Source: Vibrio gelatinilyticus (lineage in GTDB: Bacteria > Pseudomonadota > Gammaproteobacteria > Enterobacterales > Vibrionaceae). Taken from it: DNA of 64,000 nucleotides. The position numbers and the translations under genes were made by a program. Below are positions 36,930 through 44,842 of the stretch, piece by piece. The DNA lies in NCBI RefSeq assembly GCF_022836845.1, contig NZ_JAJNNZ010000004.1, positions 124,001 to 188,000 on the forward strand. The letters run 5' to 3'. The first letter of the stretch is position 1. Each line of letters begins with the position of its first letter. A model generated the notes under the pieces. The model made no database searches. It was given only the letters and a program-made list of their open reading frames with translations, and had not been told where the DNA came from.

Positions 36930-37904
36930 CTACATTGCGACTGACAGGCTCATGCCCATGCGAAGCTTGCTGTTTTGTTGAACCGGACGAGCCTCTACTT
37001 CAAAAGTACGTAAATCGAAGCCTTGAGAAGCATCGGTCGAGCGCCATGTAGCAAAATTGCCCATTACCGAAATGTGAGTGACTCTAAATTGAAGATCTTC
37101 GCCAAGTGCCGGGACAAAAGCTGAGAAGGTTTTACCTTTTTCAAATTGGTTTAAATAGTCTTCACGAACATTAAATACGGCCCATGAATCTTGCGTGTCA
37201 ACGACCGTTACCACAGGAAATCCTTGCGGCGCGAGCTCACCACTGTGCAGAAGCACTTGGGCCACTTCGCCGTTAAACCAGGAATGAATTTTTGTGTCTG
37301 CAGCGTAGGCTTCAACTTCAGCTACTGCACCTTCAGCCATACGCGCTTTTTCGGCCGCTGCTATTTTAGTCTCTGTACGAGCCCCTTCTTTTGCCATTTG
37401 AAACATTTGATAAGCTGCACTTTCGGTATATTTTGCTGCTTGCCATTGAGTTAGAGCTTCGTCGCGCTTTTGCTCAGCAACAACACCATCTTTGTACAGG
37501 TTATTGACTCTCAGGTAGGTCTTTTCCATAAGCTGAGAAGCCGATTTTGCTTTACGCCACTGGTCTTCAGCCGCTTGAATTTGTTGCTGACGGGCACCAA
37601 TTTCAGCTTCTTTAGCGATTGCGCCAGCCGCTCTTTGCCCGGCTACAGCTTGTTCTAGCTTAGCCTCGATTTCTGGGCTGTGTATTGTGAAAATGAGCTC
37701 ACCATCTTTAACCGTATCGCCTTTACGCACCATTACCTGATCAATTCGACCTGCCACTTTCGACGAGATACTGTACTGTTGTGATTCAATTTGGCCTTGA
37801 ATATGAAAAGCAGGTGTTTGGTATGCTTGGAAAAACTTAAAGCCTACCCAACTAATAACTGCGACTGCTCCAACGGTTAGCAATGTTGGTTTGACTTTCT
37901 TCAT
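36930..37904 (-). CDS. HlyD family periplasmic adaptor of the ABC-2 exporter
   Basis: This membrane-fusion protein of 324 residues has an N-terminal anchor helix (about 8-25) and a split lipoyl domain (QYSISSKVAGRIDQVMVRKGDTVKDGELIF). A helical hairpin rich in A, E, K and Q (about 80-195) and a beta-barrel domain ending near the C-terminus follow. It should bridge the two permeases and the TolC-like protein encoded in the same operon. ATG 37904 has an AAGGAAG upstream inside tolC and overlaps the tolC stop by four bases. It is closer to YhiI/YbhG-type adaptors than to the HlyD/LapC protein at 20 kb, which is longer and belongs to a different system. Confidence 0.9.
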   Translation of the reverse strand: MKKVKPTLLTVGAVAVISWVGFKFFQAYQTPAFHIQGQIESQQYSISSKVAGRIDQVMVRKGDTVKDGELIFTIHSPEIEAKLEQAVAGQRAAGAIAKEAEIGARQQQIQAAEDQWRKAKSASQLMEKTYLRVNNLYKDGVVAEQKRDEALTQWQAAKYTESAAYQMFQMAKEGARTETKIAAAEKARMAEGAVAEVEAYAADTKIHSWFNGEVAQVLLHSGELAPQGFPVVTVVDTQDSWAVFNVREDYLNQFEKGKTFSAFVPALGEDLQFRVTHISVMGNFATWRSTDASQGFDLRTFEVEARPVQQNSKLRMGMSLSVAM

Positions 37905-39340
37905 GATGCTTCCTTAGTTCTTAGGTCACTGGGTAATACGGAGTTATTGCGATATTGCGGGAAACTATTCATTTCACTTGCTAATGCGAGAAGCTTATTG
38001 AGTGATACAAGATAGTGAAAAGTAGCAGCCGCTTGCTGCGTTTTTACATTGGCTAGGTACAACTCTGCGTCAACCACATCTAGTGAACGGCCAAGGCCTT
38101 GTGAGAATGCTTTTTGTCTAAGCTTCAAGTTCTCTTCCGCAAGGCTAATACTTGAATTTAGACCTTGTACTTCGTCGAGCGCTTGTTGCGCTTCCAAATA
38201 AGTTTTCTCTACAAGAACGCTAAGATCCTGTTTAGCTTGTCGCTTTAGGAAGTGAACTTGTGATACAGCACTGTTAGCAGCCTTCATTTGCTCACTGCGA
38301 CCACTGTTTTCTAAAAGGGGAACACTAACGCCAATACCAACAAGCCAATTCGGTTTGAGTTGACTCGTTAACGATTCTCCATGGTAAAGACTGTAGTCAC
38401 CGTATGCGTAAACTTCAGGGTAATATTTACCTTTCTCAGAATCCAATAGACTGCTTGCTTGCTTTTGTTTTGCATCTAATATGGCTAATCCAGGATAGGT
38501 ATCAAGAGTCTGATCAATGAAAGCATCAAGTGGCGGCAGATTTTGGTTAATAAAAAGCGGATCTCTTGGTTCGACTGTTTCAGCTTGACCGAGGACTTGC
38601 GTTAGTGCCGCTTGCGCAATATTTAAATTGTGTTCGGCTTTTTTCCTTTCTACCATTGCTTTATCGAGAGATGCTTCAGATTGCAATCGTTCGACACGTG
38701 CAATTTGTCCTTGTTGTTCCAACTTAATGGAAAAGTCACGATGCTTTGTTAACCCCTTTTCAACGGCAAGACGCGTGTTTACAACCTCTTTAGCTAAGAT
38801 GACGGTGAAGTAGTACTTGCTGAGATCTTCATATCGAGCTTGTATTTCCATAGCCAACTGGCTCTGGGCTTCTTCTTTTTTTCCTTCTGCAGCACTCTGA
38901 GCTGCAGTAATTCGGCCACCGGTAAAAAGAGGCCAAATTGCCCGTATAGACGAGCTGAAAATGTCTTTATTCTCGATGGTTGACGTAATACCACCCAAAC
39001 TGTTAGCAATTGCACCTAACTCTGGGCTAGAGCCAATTATTGCACCCAGCTCAGGGGGAATTCCGCTTAAGCTTTCAGTAAATTGCGCGCCACTTAGAGT
39101 CACGTCTTGATCTAACCTTGTGTAATTAGCGCCAAGTGTCACAGAAGGTAGGTTGAGATTGCCGGTGGCACTTTGTAGATGACCGTATCGCTCAACGTTG
39201 GCTCTTTGAGCGGCTAAGGAGTTATTGTTTTCTTGTAACAACAGCCAAGCTTCATCAAACGACACAGCAGCGCTTAGGGCACTGAAACTGACTGTCCCCA
39301 GTAAAGCTCCCAGTGCTAAATGCAGGGACTTATGTTTCAT
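37901..39340 (-). CDS. TolC family outer-membrane efflux protein
   Basis: This is the outer-membrane channel of the ABC-2 exporter operon. From ATG 39340 the product is 479 residues with a signal peptide ending near SALSAA. Two related halves of long alpha-helix with short strand segments follow, the layout of outer-membrane efflux proteins. Repeated coiled stretches such as VEKGLTKHRDFSIKLEQQGQIARVE fit the periplasmic tunnel. I prefer this start to ATG 39352 because it leads directly into the signal peptide and sits five bases after GAGAG. It is first in a four-gene minus-strand operon and is preceded by a strong palindromic site. It is not the housekeeping tolC by context, although it could also serve other pumps. 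Confidence 0.9.
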   Translation of the reverse strand: MKHKSLHLALGALLGTVSFSALSAAVSFDEAWLLLQENNNSLAAQRANVERYGHLQSATGNLNLPSVTLGANYTRLDQDVTLSGAQFTESLSGIPPELGAIIGSSPELGAIANSLGGITSTIENKDIFSSSIRAIWPLFTGGRITAAQSAAEGKKEEAQSQLAMEIQARYEDLSKYYFTVILAKEVVNTRLAVEKGLTKHRDFSIKLEQQGQIARVERLQSEASLDKAMVERKKAEHNLNIAQAALTQVLGQAETVEPRDPLFINQNLPPLDAFIDQTLDTYPGLAILDAKQKQASSLLDSEKGKYYPEVYAYGDYSLYHGESLTSQLKPNWLVGIGVSVPLLENSGRSEQMKAANSAVSQVHFLKRQAKQDLSVLVEKTYLEAQQALDEVQGLNSSISLAEENLKLRQKAFSQGLGRSLDVVDAELYLANVKTQQAAATFHYLVSLNKLLALASEMNSFPQYRNNSVLPSDLRTKEAS

Positions 39341-39366
39341 ATCATCTCTCATGTAGTGAGCTTGAA

Positions 39367-39392
39367 TTTATTAGAGTATAAACTCTAATAAA
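39367..39392. promoter_or_regulatory. Palindromic operator-like site upstream of the exporter operon
   Basis: TTTATTAGAGT (39367-39377) and ACTCTAATAAA (39382-39392) form a perfect inverted repeat with 11-base arms and a four-base centre. It lies 27 bases upstream of the tolC-like start, where a repressor would block the promoter. The size and symmetry suit a TetR- or MarR-family regulator, common for efflux operons, but no such gene is nearby. Confidence 0.7.
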
Positions 39393-39587
39393 ATGGTGTG
39401 CAATATAATAACGTTCTGTTAAGCCTAGTTAAGTCATGGGAAACAGGTTATTTGTTTTTTCAATTATTTTAGAGTAATGGGGCAAATGACTGGGTCTGTC
39501 ACGTGAAAAGGAAATGATAAAGGTTAAGTCAATGTAACTAGTGCAAAGCCCTCTATATAGTGATAGGGGCCTGATCGGATGACTAGA

Positions 39588-39827
39588 TCATCGTGATGGA
39601 TCGAAAGAAGTGCAATAGTAACCCGCACGCCATATGAGGTTACCTGTGTTTGTCATAACCTCGAGAACATCCTGCCCTGTCATCTGGGGGTGGGCATAAG
39701 ATACAATAAAACGTTCTTCGCTCAGTACTGCGGACTTTTCGTAAGCCCGAACATGCGTAAAGGTTGTACTTTTGTGTTGGTGCAGCAGCGCCTTATCGAG
39801 GCAAATTCCAAAGCAGTCTCTTTCCAT
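39588..39827 (-). CDS. Small hypothetical protein, 79 aa
   Basis: I do not recognise this protein. ATG 39827 is preceded by AAGGAT at about eight bases, a good ribosome site, which is why I accept this frame over the overlapping plus-strand frames. The product is soluble-looking and mixed in composition, with three cysteines (residues 5, 9 and 72), two histidines near 16-18 and a C-terminal half (SEERFIVSYAHPQMTGQDVLE) that could fold as a small alpha/beta unit. It has no signal peptide or membrane helix. It stands alone between the exporter operon and the sensor kinase gene, with no clear terminator. It may be species- or genus-specific. Confidence 0.5.
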   Translation of the reverse strand: MERDCFGICLDKALLHQHKSTTFTHVRAYEKSAVLSEERFIVSYAHPQMTGQDVLEVMTNTGNLIWRAGYYCTSFDPSR

Positions 39828-40227
39828 GGTGCGATCCTTAAAAATTACACGAGAAGCGTTTTTAGGTGGGCCCGTTACTTTTGTTTCTATTGTGTTTATT
39901 CGTTCATTTTGCGGTCGTTCTCTTTTCTTTCCAGAAGGAATTCACTCAAGCAATACGACTGCTTGGTTGGGGCGTTATTAAATATACGCCCACGCACATA
40001 TAAAGTTATAAAAATAATATAAAAGTCGTGTGACAAATATCGTTCTTTCAGATAAATGTCTCGTTACATTTTCATTGGCAAATGATGTTGATGAGTTACA
40101 GCTTTTGTTGGATTCGCGTCAAATGTGGGTCATTTTTTGAAGTTATCAGATAGCTTCACAGTTCTTGCAACTGTCAGATGTTGTTATGTTAAGTCAGTGT
40201 TACAGTTGATATTGTGAGGAGAAAGAG
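39828..40227 (+). other. Intergenic region upstream of the sensor kinase
   Basis: These 400 bases separate the small hypothetical gene (minus strand) from the sensor kinase (plus strand), so they should carry both promoters. A short inverted repeat, GGGCGT (39970-39975) and ACGCCC (39986-39991), is visible. Plus-strand frames here lack ribosome sites and look like chance. AGGAG near 40216 is the ribosome site of the kinase gene. Confidence 0.45.
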
Positions 40228-41847
40228 ATGAAGTGGACTCAAATTAGTTTTCGGCACCGAATGCTGATCATCATGACCCTATCTGGGTTAATCGAATTGT
40301 TAGTGCTAGCGCTCGCTGGCTTCATCTACATTAAGCACGAACAAGAACAAGAAATGGGTTTAAAAGCGCAAGGTGTTGCATCTTTTCTGGCTCAGTCTAG
40401 CGCTGTGGTTGAAATGATCGAACATGATACGGCCTCCAACATGCAAAATCGATATCAAGGTTTGACGGAACTGATAGGTGCTGCGTTCATTGTGGTTGGT
40501 GACAAAGACGGGATCCGCCTCGTTCACCCGGTAAAAGAGCGCATCGGGTTGCCAATGAAAGGTGGTGATAATGACCGAGCGTTAGTTCACGGCGAGTCTT
40601 ATGTCTCTTTTGCAACGGGCTCACTAGGCCGTTCAGTCCGGGGAAAGGCCGCGGTATTTAATGAACGTGGGGAAATCATCGGTGTCGTTTCTGTCGGCTA
40701 TCTACTCGAACGACTTCAGGACAGAATAGAACCTTTTTTGATGTTTCTTATTGGTATGGCTATCTTGGTGGTTGCAGCCAATGCCGTTGTTTCAAACTAT
40801 GCATCAAGGCGTTTTCAACGCGCGATATTAGGCTTTGAGCCCGAAGAAATGGGCAGATTATACGGTGAACTTGATGTGACCATGAGTACTATAAAAGAGG
40901 GAGTCATTAGTATCGACTCCCAAGGTATACTTCGGTCAATCAATACCAGTGCTTGCCAGATATTGGCACTGGATAAGAACCATGTGGTGAACAAACCGCT
41001 CACCAAAGTGTTGCCTAATAGTGATTTAGCATCATTGTTGTCAACAGGGGAGCCAGACAATGACATTGAACTGTATCTCAATAACCAGAGATTGATTGCT
41101 AACCGGAGTCCTATTGAAGTTGAAGGTCAAGTTATCGGAGCGGTTTCAAGTTTTAGACGCAGAGATGAAATTAGTGAATTAACAAAGCAGCTTTCACAAA
41201 CCAAAGAGTACGCTGAGCTTTTGCGTTCACAAACACACGAGCATAGAAATAAGCTCAATACGATTAGTGGATTGGTCCAGATGGGCGAATTGGACGCAGT
41301 GCAAAAACTCATAGGTCAGGAAACAGAACATTATCAGTCGCTTATCGAGTTTTTAAGGGAAACAATTAGAGATCCGCTGGTAGCGGGATTGCTACTCGGG
41401 AAAACGGAAAGAGCCAGAGAAATTGGATTGATACTGTCGGTGGAGCAAGATTCACGGTTACAACCCTTGCCCAGTGCAATCAACGCAGACGATATTGTAA
41501 CGATATTGGGTAACTTAATCGATAATGCGTTTGAAGCGACTTTATCTGTGACGAAATTAACGAAAGGTCTGCCGATAAATAGGCGCACCATTGACGTTTC
41601 TATCAGTGATTTTGGTAACGAAATCATACTAGAAGTGAGTGACATGGGGTGTGGTCTGCCCAAAAACATTGATATTGAACAGTTAACAGAGCGTGGCGTA
41701 TCAAGTAAGGCGCCCAATAACCGGGGAGTCGGTATGTTTCTTGTCAAACAACTCACTCAACGTTATCAAGGACAGTTGGAAATGATGGAGAATTCAGATT
41801 TTGGTACACGCGTTACAGTCTATATTCCAAAGGATGGGATGTTATGA
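40228..41847 (+). CDS. Sensor histidine kinase, CitA/DcuS family
   Basis: This membrane sensor probably detects a di- or tricarboxylate in the periplasm. The 539 residues comprise transmembrane helix 1 (about 12-32), a periplasmic PAS-like sensor domain (about 35-165), helix 2 (about 170-190) and a cytoplasmic PAS domain (about 215-320). A CitA-type dimerisation box with phospho-acceptor H337 (THEHRNKL) and an ATPase domain with N-box NLIDNAFEA, DMGCGLP and GVGMFLVKQ complete it. ATG 40228 follows AGGAG. The stop overlaps the response regulator start by four bases. The pair converges on tctCBA, so control of tricarboxylate uptake is the likely job. The ligand is not determined by the sequence. 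Confidence 0.92.
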   Translation: MKWTQISFRHRMLIIMTLSGLIELLVLALAGFIYIKHEQEQEMGLKAQGVASFLAQSSAVVEMIEHDTASNMQNRYQGLTELIGAAFIVVGDKDGIRLVHPVKERIGLPMKGGDNDRALVHGESYVSFATGSLGRSVRGKAAVFNERGEIIGVVSVGYLLERLQDRIEPFLMFLIGMAILVVAANAVVSNYASRRFQRAILGFEPEEMGRLYGELDVTMSTIKEGVISIDSQGILRSINTSACQILALDKNHVVNKPLTKVLPNSDLASLLSTGEPDNDIELYLNNQRLIANRSPIEVEGQVIGAVSSFRRRDEISELTKQLSQTKEYAELLRSQTHEHRNKLNTISGLVQMGELDAVQKLIGQETEHYQSLIEFLRETIRDPLVAGLLLGKTERAREIGLILSVEQDSRLQPLPSAINADDIVTILGNLIDNAFEATLSVTKLTKGLPINRRTIDVSISDFGNEIILEVSDMGCGLPKNIDIEQLTERGVSSKAPNNRGVGMFLVKQLTQRYQGQLEMMENSDFGTRVTVYIPKDGML

Positions 41848-42533
41848 CTAACCTAACTCAAGTCATGATTGTAGAGGACGATGTCAAAATAGCGGAACTT
41901 CACAGACGATACCTTGAAAAAATGAACGATTTTGAAGTTGTTGGAATCGCGACCAGTTGTGCTGACGCACAGGTTCAGATCGACATCTTAAAGCCTGAGT
42001 TGGTGTTATTAGATGTTTACTTGCCTGATGGTACGGGGATTGAAATCTTAAATACTCTACGGGGCCAAAACCATCAGTGCGATGTGATTTTGATTACGGC
42101 AGCAAGAGATGTCGACACGTTGCAGCAGGCGATGCGTGGTGGTGTGATTGACTACTTGTTAAAACCCGTTATGTTTCCTCGACTTGAAAGTGCATTGCAA
42201 AAATATCGTGACCGCCGGGTTCAACTCGATAAAGCCAGTGGGTTAGATCAGCGTATGGTCGACGATATGTTACAAACGACTCGATCATCGACAAGCACAG
42301 AAGGGCACTTACCAAAAGGTATTGATGGAGTGACTCTTGAAAAAATACGAATATTATTTACGGACTCCTCTCAAGGGCTCACTGCTGATGAAGCTGGACT
42401 TCAGATTGGAGCGAGTCGCACGACAGCAAGGCGATATTTAGAGTATTTAATTAGTGTTGGCGAGCTGCAAGCTGATGTGAATTATGGCAGTGTTGGACGT
42501 CCAGAGCGGTGTTACAAGCGAGTCGACCGTTAA
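41844..42533 (+). CDS. Response regulator, CitB/DcuR family
   Basis: This is the partner of the preceding kinase. The 229-residue protein has a receiver domain (about 6-125) with acidic pocket EDD, phospho-acceptor D57 (LLDVYLPDG) and the conserved lysine in LLKPVMF. A linker and a C-terminal winged-helix DNA-binding region (about 160-225, ADEAGLQIGASRTTARRYLEYL) follow. It starts inside the kinase stop codon region (ATGA overlap), so the two are made together. A terminator follows 25 bases later. By analogy with CitB and related regulators, it should activate a carboxylate transporter when phosphorylated; the tct genes immediately downstream on the other strand are the obvious target, although this is inference. 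Confidence 0.92.
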   Translation: MTNLTQVMIVEDDVKIAELHRRYLEKMNDFEVVGIATSCADAQVQIDILKPELVLLDVYLPDGTGIEILNTLRGQNHQCDVILITAARDVDTLQQAMRGGVIDYLLKPVMFPRLESALQKYRDRRVQLDKASGLDQRMVDDMLQTTRSSTSTEGHLPKGIDGVTLEKIRILFTDSSQGLTADEAGLQIGASRTTARRYLEYLISVGELQADVNYGSVGRPERCYKRVDR

Positions 42534-42557
42534 GCTACTTGTATCGATAAACCAAAC

Positions 42558-42584
42558 AAAGGGGCCATGTAGGCCCCTTTTTTA
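42558..42584. terminator. Terminator between response regulator and tctA
   Basis: AAAGGGGCC (42558-42566) pairs with GGCCCCTTT (42572-42580) around a five-base loop, followed by a T-run. It ends the two-component transcript and, with its A-rich upstream side, may also stop tctCBA transcripts arriving from the other strand. Confidence 0.88.
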
Positions 42585-42597
42585 TTGAGAAATTCGA

Positions 42598-44124
42598 TTA
42601 AGATTCAGCTTTTTTAGGGTTATAAAACCAACGTCGAACGATAGACAATATTGCGGGTCCAACCAGCACCAGTACAGCAATCGACGTAAAGGTTAATGTA
42701 ATTGGACGTTCCCAAAGAAAGCTAAGTTCACCATCACTGATCATTAAAGCTCGTCGTAGGTTCTCTTCCATTAACCCGCCTAAGATAAAGCCAAGCAGTA
42801 GCGGGGCGAGCGGGAAATTGGCGAGTCGCAGTGCAATAGCTGCCATGGATATCATGATCATGATAAACACATCCATAGTATTGAACGAGACTAAATAGAC
42901 TCCGGTAATTGAGAAGAAAATGATCATGGGTAGTAGCACTGTACGAGGAACGGCCAGTAGTCGTGCAATATAGGGAATTAACGGTAGGTTTAAAATGACC
43001 AGTACAATATTACCAAAATACATCGAAATGATTACGGACCAGAAAACATCAGGGTGCTCAACGAAAAGCCTAGGGCCAGGTTGAATACCATAAGCGATCA
43101 ACGCGCCGAGCATGATAGCGGTAGTACCGGAACCAGGAATACCTAAAGTAAGTAGCGGTACAAATGACCCACTAGAAGCAGCATTGTTGGCTGATTCCGG
43201 TGCGACTAGACCACGGATGCTTCCTTTGCCAAACTCTTCTCTTTTCTCTTTAGGAGCCAGATTTCTCTCCATTCCATAAGAAAGAAATGCTGCAATAGTG
43301 GCACCTGCACCCGGTAAGACGCCTGTAAAGAAACCAAGAATCGAAGAGCGGATTGACACGGGTGCAACCTCTTTAAATTCTTCTTTGGTTACTTTCATGC
43401 TACCGATATCACTCATTTTCCTTTGCTCTTCACCTCGGGTATCTTTTTCTGGTTTTAAAATACCCATCAAGGTTTCGCCTAGCGCAAAGGTTGCCATAGC
43501 GAGCAATAAGAAACTAAAGCCATCCATTAGATCAGTCAGACCGAATGTAAATCGCTCGACACCAACACCTTTATCGATACCAACCGTTGATAACATCAGA
43601 CCTAGTATTGTCATCATCCATGCTTTGATAACCTGACCTTTTCCAGCAAAACCTGCAACGGCAGACAATCCTAGCAACATAAGAGCAAAATAGTCAGACG
43701 ACTGGAAACTCAGTGACACGCTGGCTAGAGCAGGCGCTGCGACGAGTAACATAATTGCCGACAAAGTACCGCCAGTAAATGATGAATAGGCTGCTAACGC
43801 AAGCGCTTTACCGGCCTGGCCTTTTTGCGCTAATGGGTAACCATCGAAGGCTGTAACAACCGTCGATGAACAACCTGGGGCGTTAATTAAAATGGAGGAA
43901 GTGGATCCGCCAAAGACGGCACCATAATAAACACCTGCCATAAGAATAAGACCTGAAGAGGGTTCTAGTCCGTAGGTAATTGGGATCATTAAAGCAATGG
44001 CCGATATAGGGCCTAGGCCTGGCAACATGCCGATAAAGGTACCGACAAAACAACCCACGATCACCATCATTAGGTTCATTGGCATCACTGCCGTAGATAA
44101 CCCTTGTAAAATTCCATCTAACAT
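42598..44124 (-). CDS. tctA: Tripartite tricarboxylate transporter large permease TctA
   Basis: TctA is the large inner-membrane subunit of a secondary, binding-protein-dependent carboxylate transporter. The 508 residues carry about 11-12 membrane helices and the family's conserved glycine/proline-rich elements: [14 protein letters not shown] near the start, [15 protein letters not shown] near residue 82 and [16 protein letters not shown] and [11 protein letters not shown] in the second half. Length and sequence are standard for TctA. It is the last gene of tctC-tctB-tctA, 10 bases after tctB, and converges on a CitA/CitB-like pair. Citrate is the classic substrate, but family members carry many carboxylates, so the actual compound is open. 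Confidence 0.95.
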   Translation of the reverse strand: MLDGILQGLSTAVMPMNLMMVIVGCFVGTFIGMLPGLGPISAIALMIPITYGLEPSSGLILMAGVYYGAVFGGSTSSILINAPGCSSTVVTAFDGYPLAQKGQAGKALALAAYSSFTGGTLSAIMLLVAAPALASVSLSFQSSDYFALMLLGLSAVAGFAGKGQVIKAWMMTILGLMLSTVGIDKGVGVERFTFGLTDLMDGFSFLLLAMATFALGETLMGILKPEKDTRGEEQRKMSDIGSMKVTKEEFKEVAPVSIRSSILGFFTGVLPGAGATIAAFLSYGMERNLAPKEKREEFGKGSIRGLVAPESANNAASSGSFVPLLTLGIPGSGTTAIMLGALIAYGIQPGPRLFVEHPDVFWSVIISMYFGNIVLVILNLPLIPYIARLLAVPRTVLLPMIIFFSITGVYLVSFNTMDVFIMIMISMAAIALRLANFPLAPLLLGFILGGLMEENLRRALMISDGELSFLWERPITLTFTSIAVLVLVGPAILSIVRRWFYNPKKAES

Positions 44125-44134
44125 AATGAGTGTC

Positions 44135-44632
44135 CTACCAAATCGTAAAAATTAAACCAGGCTCAAGATATATTTCCAGCCCTTGAGTCAACATCAGGTA
44201 AAAAGCGATCACGAAAGGAAATGAAGCGCCAAAGAGGATTGATTTACGTCTCTCTCCTAATAGATAAAAACCAAACATTAGGAAAAACCCAGTGGCCAGT
44301 ACGAAACCAATATACGTTAGACCAATGCCATAGCCTGTCATTAGAACTACAAAACCAATCAATAATTTCCAATTGAAATCGATGACAGCACCGCTTTTTT
44401 TGTCTGGCTGCCCCGCGACTAGCAAGAGCAGGGAAAGGCCGATACCAATAAAGGTTAAAAGAGTGGGTAATGTTCTGGCTGTAAAAGGTTCGTATTCATC
44501 CCCTGGAAACAAAGGAATAAGGGATGTTTGGTATCCGTAACAGAGACACACAATAAGAAAGATCATTGCACCTACGCGATCGCGGCAAAGTAAATATTCT
44601 TTGCTGAACATTTTTGAGGTGAAATCCGACAT
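44135..44632 (-). CDS. tctB: Tripartite tricarboxylate transporter small permease TctB
   Basis: TctB is the small membrane subunit that works with TctA. From ATG 44632, seven bases after GGAG, the product is 165 residues; a start at 44644 is less well placed. Four membrane helices are visible (about 20-38, 57-75, 88-115 and 125-155), the usual TctB layout, with the conserved FPGDEYEPFTARTLP segment after the first helix. It lies between tctC and tctA, separated from tctC by about 210 bases that contain a hairpin and a possible small membrane ORF. TctB proteins vary widely in sequence, so the call leans on topology and position as well as motif. Confidence 0.9.
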   Translation of the reverse strand: MSDFTSKMFSKEYLLCRDRVGAMIFLIVCLCYGYQTSLIPLFPGDEYEPFTARTLPTLLTFIGIGLSLLLLVAGQPDKKSGAVIDFNWKLLIGFVVLMTGYGIGLTYIGFVLATGFFLMFGFYLLGERRKSILFGASFPFVIAFYLMLTQGLEIYLEPGLIFTIW

Positions 44633-44650
44633 AGCTAGCTCCATGAAAGG

Positions 44651-44776
44651 CTAAAAAGAAAAATCCGCAAACAGCCAGTTACCGAGCGAGTAACCAATGG
44701 GAAATCTCAGGACACAGACAACCCAATAACAAAGGAGTGTTGCAAATACTATTACCAATAAGAAGGTGACAGTCAC
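44651..44776 (-). CDS. Possible small membrane protein between tctC and tctB, 41 aa
   Basis: A GTG-initiated frame of 41 residues ends 18 bases before the tctB start. Its translation is strongly hydrophobic over residues 3-24 (TVTFLLVIVFATLLCYWVV) and then reads like a short amphipathic tail rich in aromatic residues (FPIGYSLGNWLFADF). The composition is far from random and fits a single-pass membrane peptide. Weak points are the lack of a Shine-Dalgarno sequence before the GTG and the small size. It may be an accessory subunit of the Tct transporter, or the remnant of a larger frame. I know of no named family for it. Confidence 0.4.
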   Translation of the reverse strand: MTVTFLLVIVFATLLCYWVVCVLRFPIGYSLGNWLFADFSF

Positions 44777-44796
44777 TGAATGCGGTGGAGATTAAG

Positions 44797-44814
44797 AGGA
44801 GGGTTGCCCCTCCT
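44797..44814 (-). promoter_or_regulatory. Hairpin downstream of tctC
   Basis: AGGAGGG (44797-44803) and CCCTCCT (44808-44814) form a GC-rich seven-base-pair stem with a four-base loop, 29 bases after the tctC stop. There is no T-run, so it is probably a transcript-stabilising or partial stop structure. Such hairpins often follow genes for binding proteins, which are needed in excess over the permeases. Confidence 0.6.
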
Positions 44815-44842
44815 TCATCTGTTTATTGATTGTTAACTAAAA

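Noticed and set aside
39970..39991. GGGCGT...ACGCCC inverted repeat as an operator or terminator
   Set aside because: Only six-base arms, not placed clearly relative to either gene; too weak to call.
39690..40022. Plus-strand open frame of 110 codons (and a nested one of 69 codons) opposite the small hypothetical gene
   Set aside because: Neither has a ribosome site, and composition is irregular with many cysteines and aromatics; the minus-strand frame has a good AAGGAT and is preferred.
40031..40046. TGTGACAAATATCGTT as a CRP site before the sensor kinase
   Set aside because: Only the left half matches the consensus; the right half agrees at about two of five bases.
41334..41756. Long minus-strand frame of 140 codons inside the sensor kinase gene
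   Set aside because: It mirrors the codon pattern of the kinase, has no ribosome site, and the kinase motifs on the plus strand are unambiguous.
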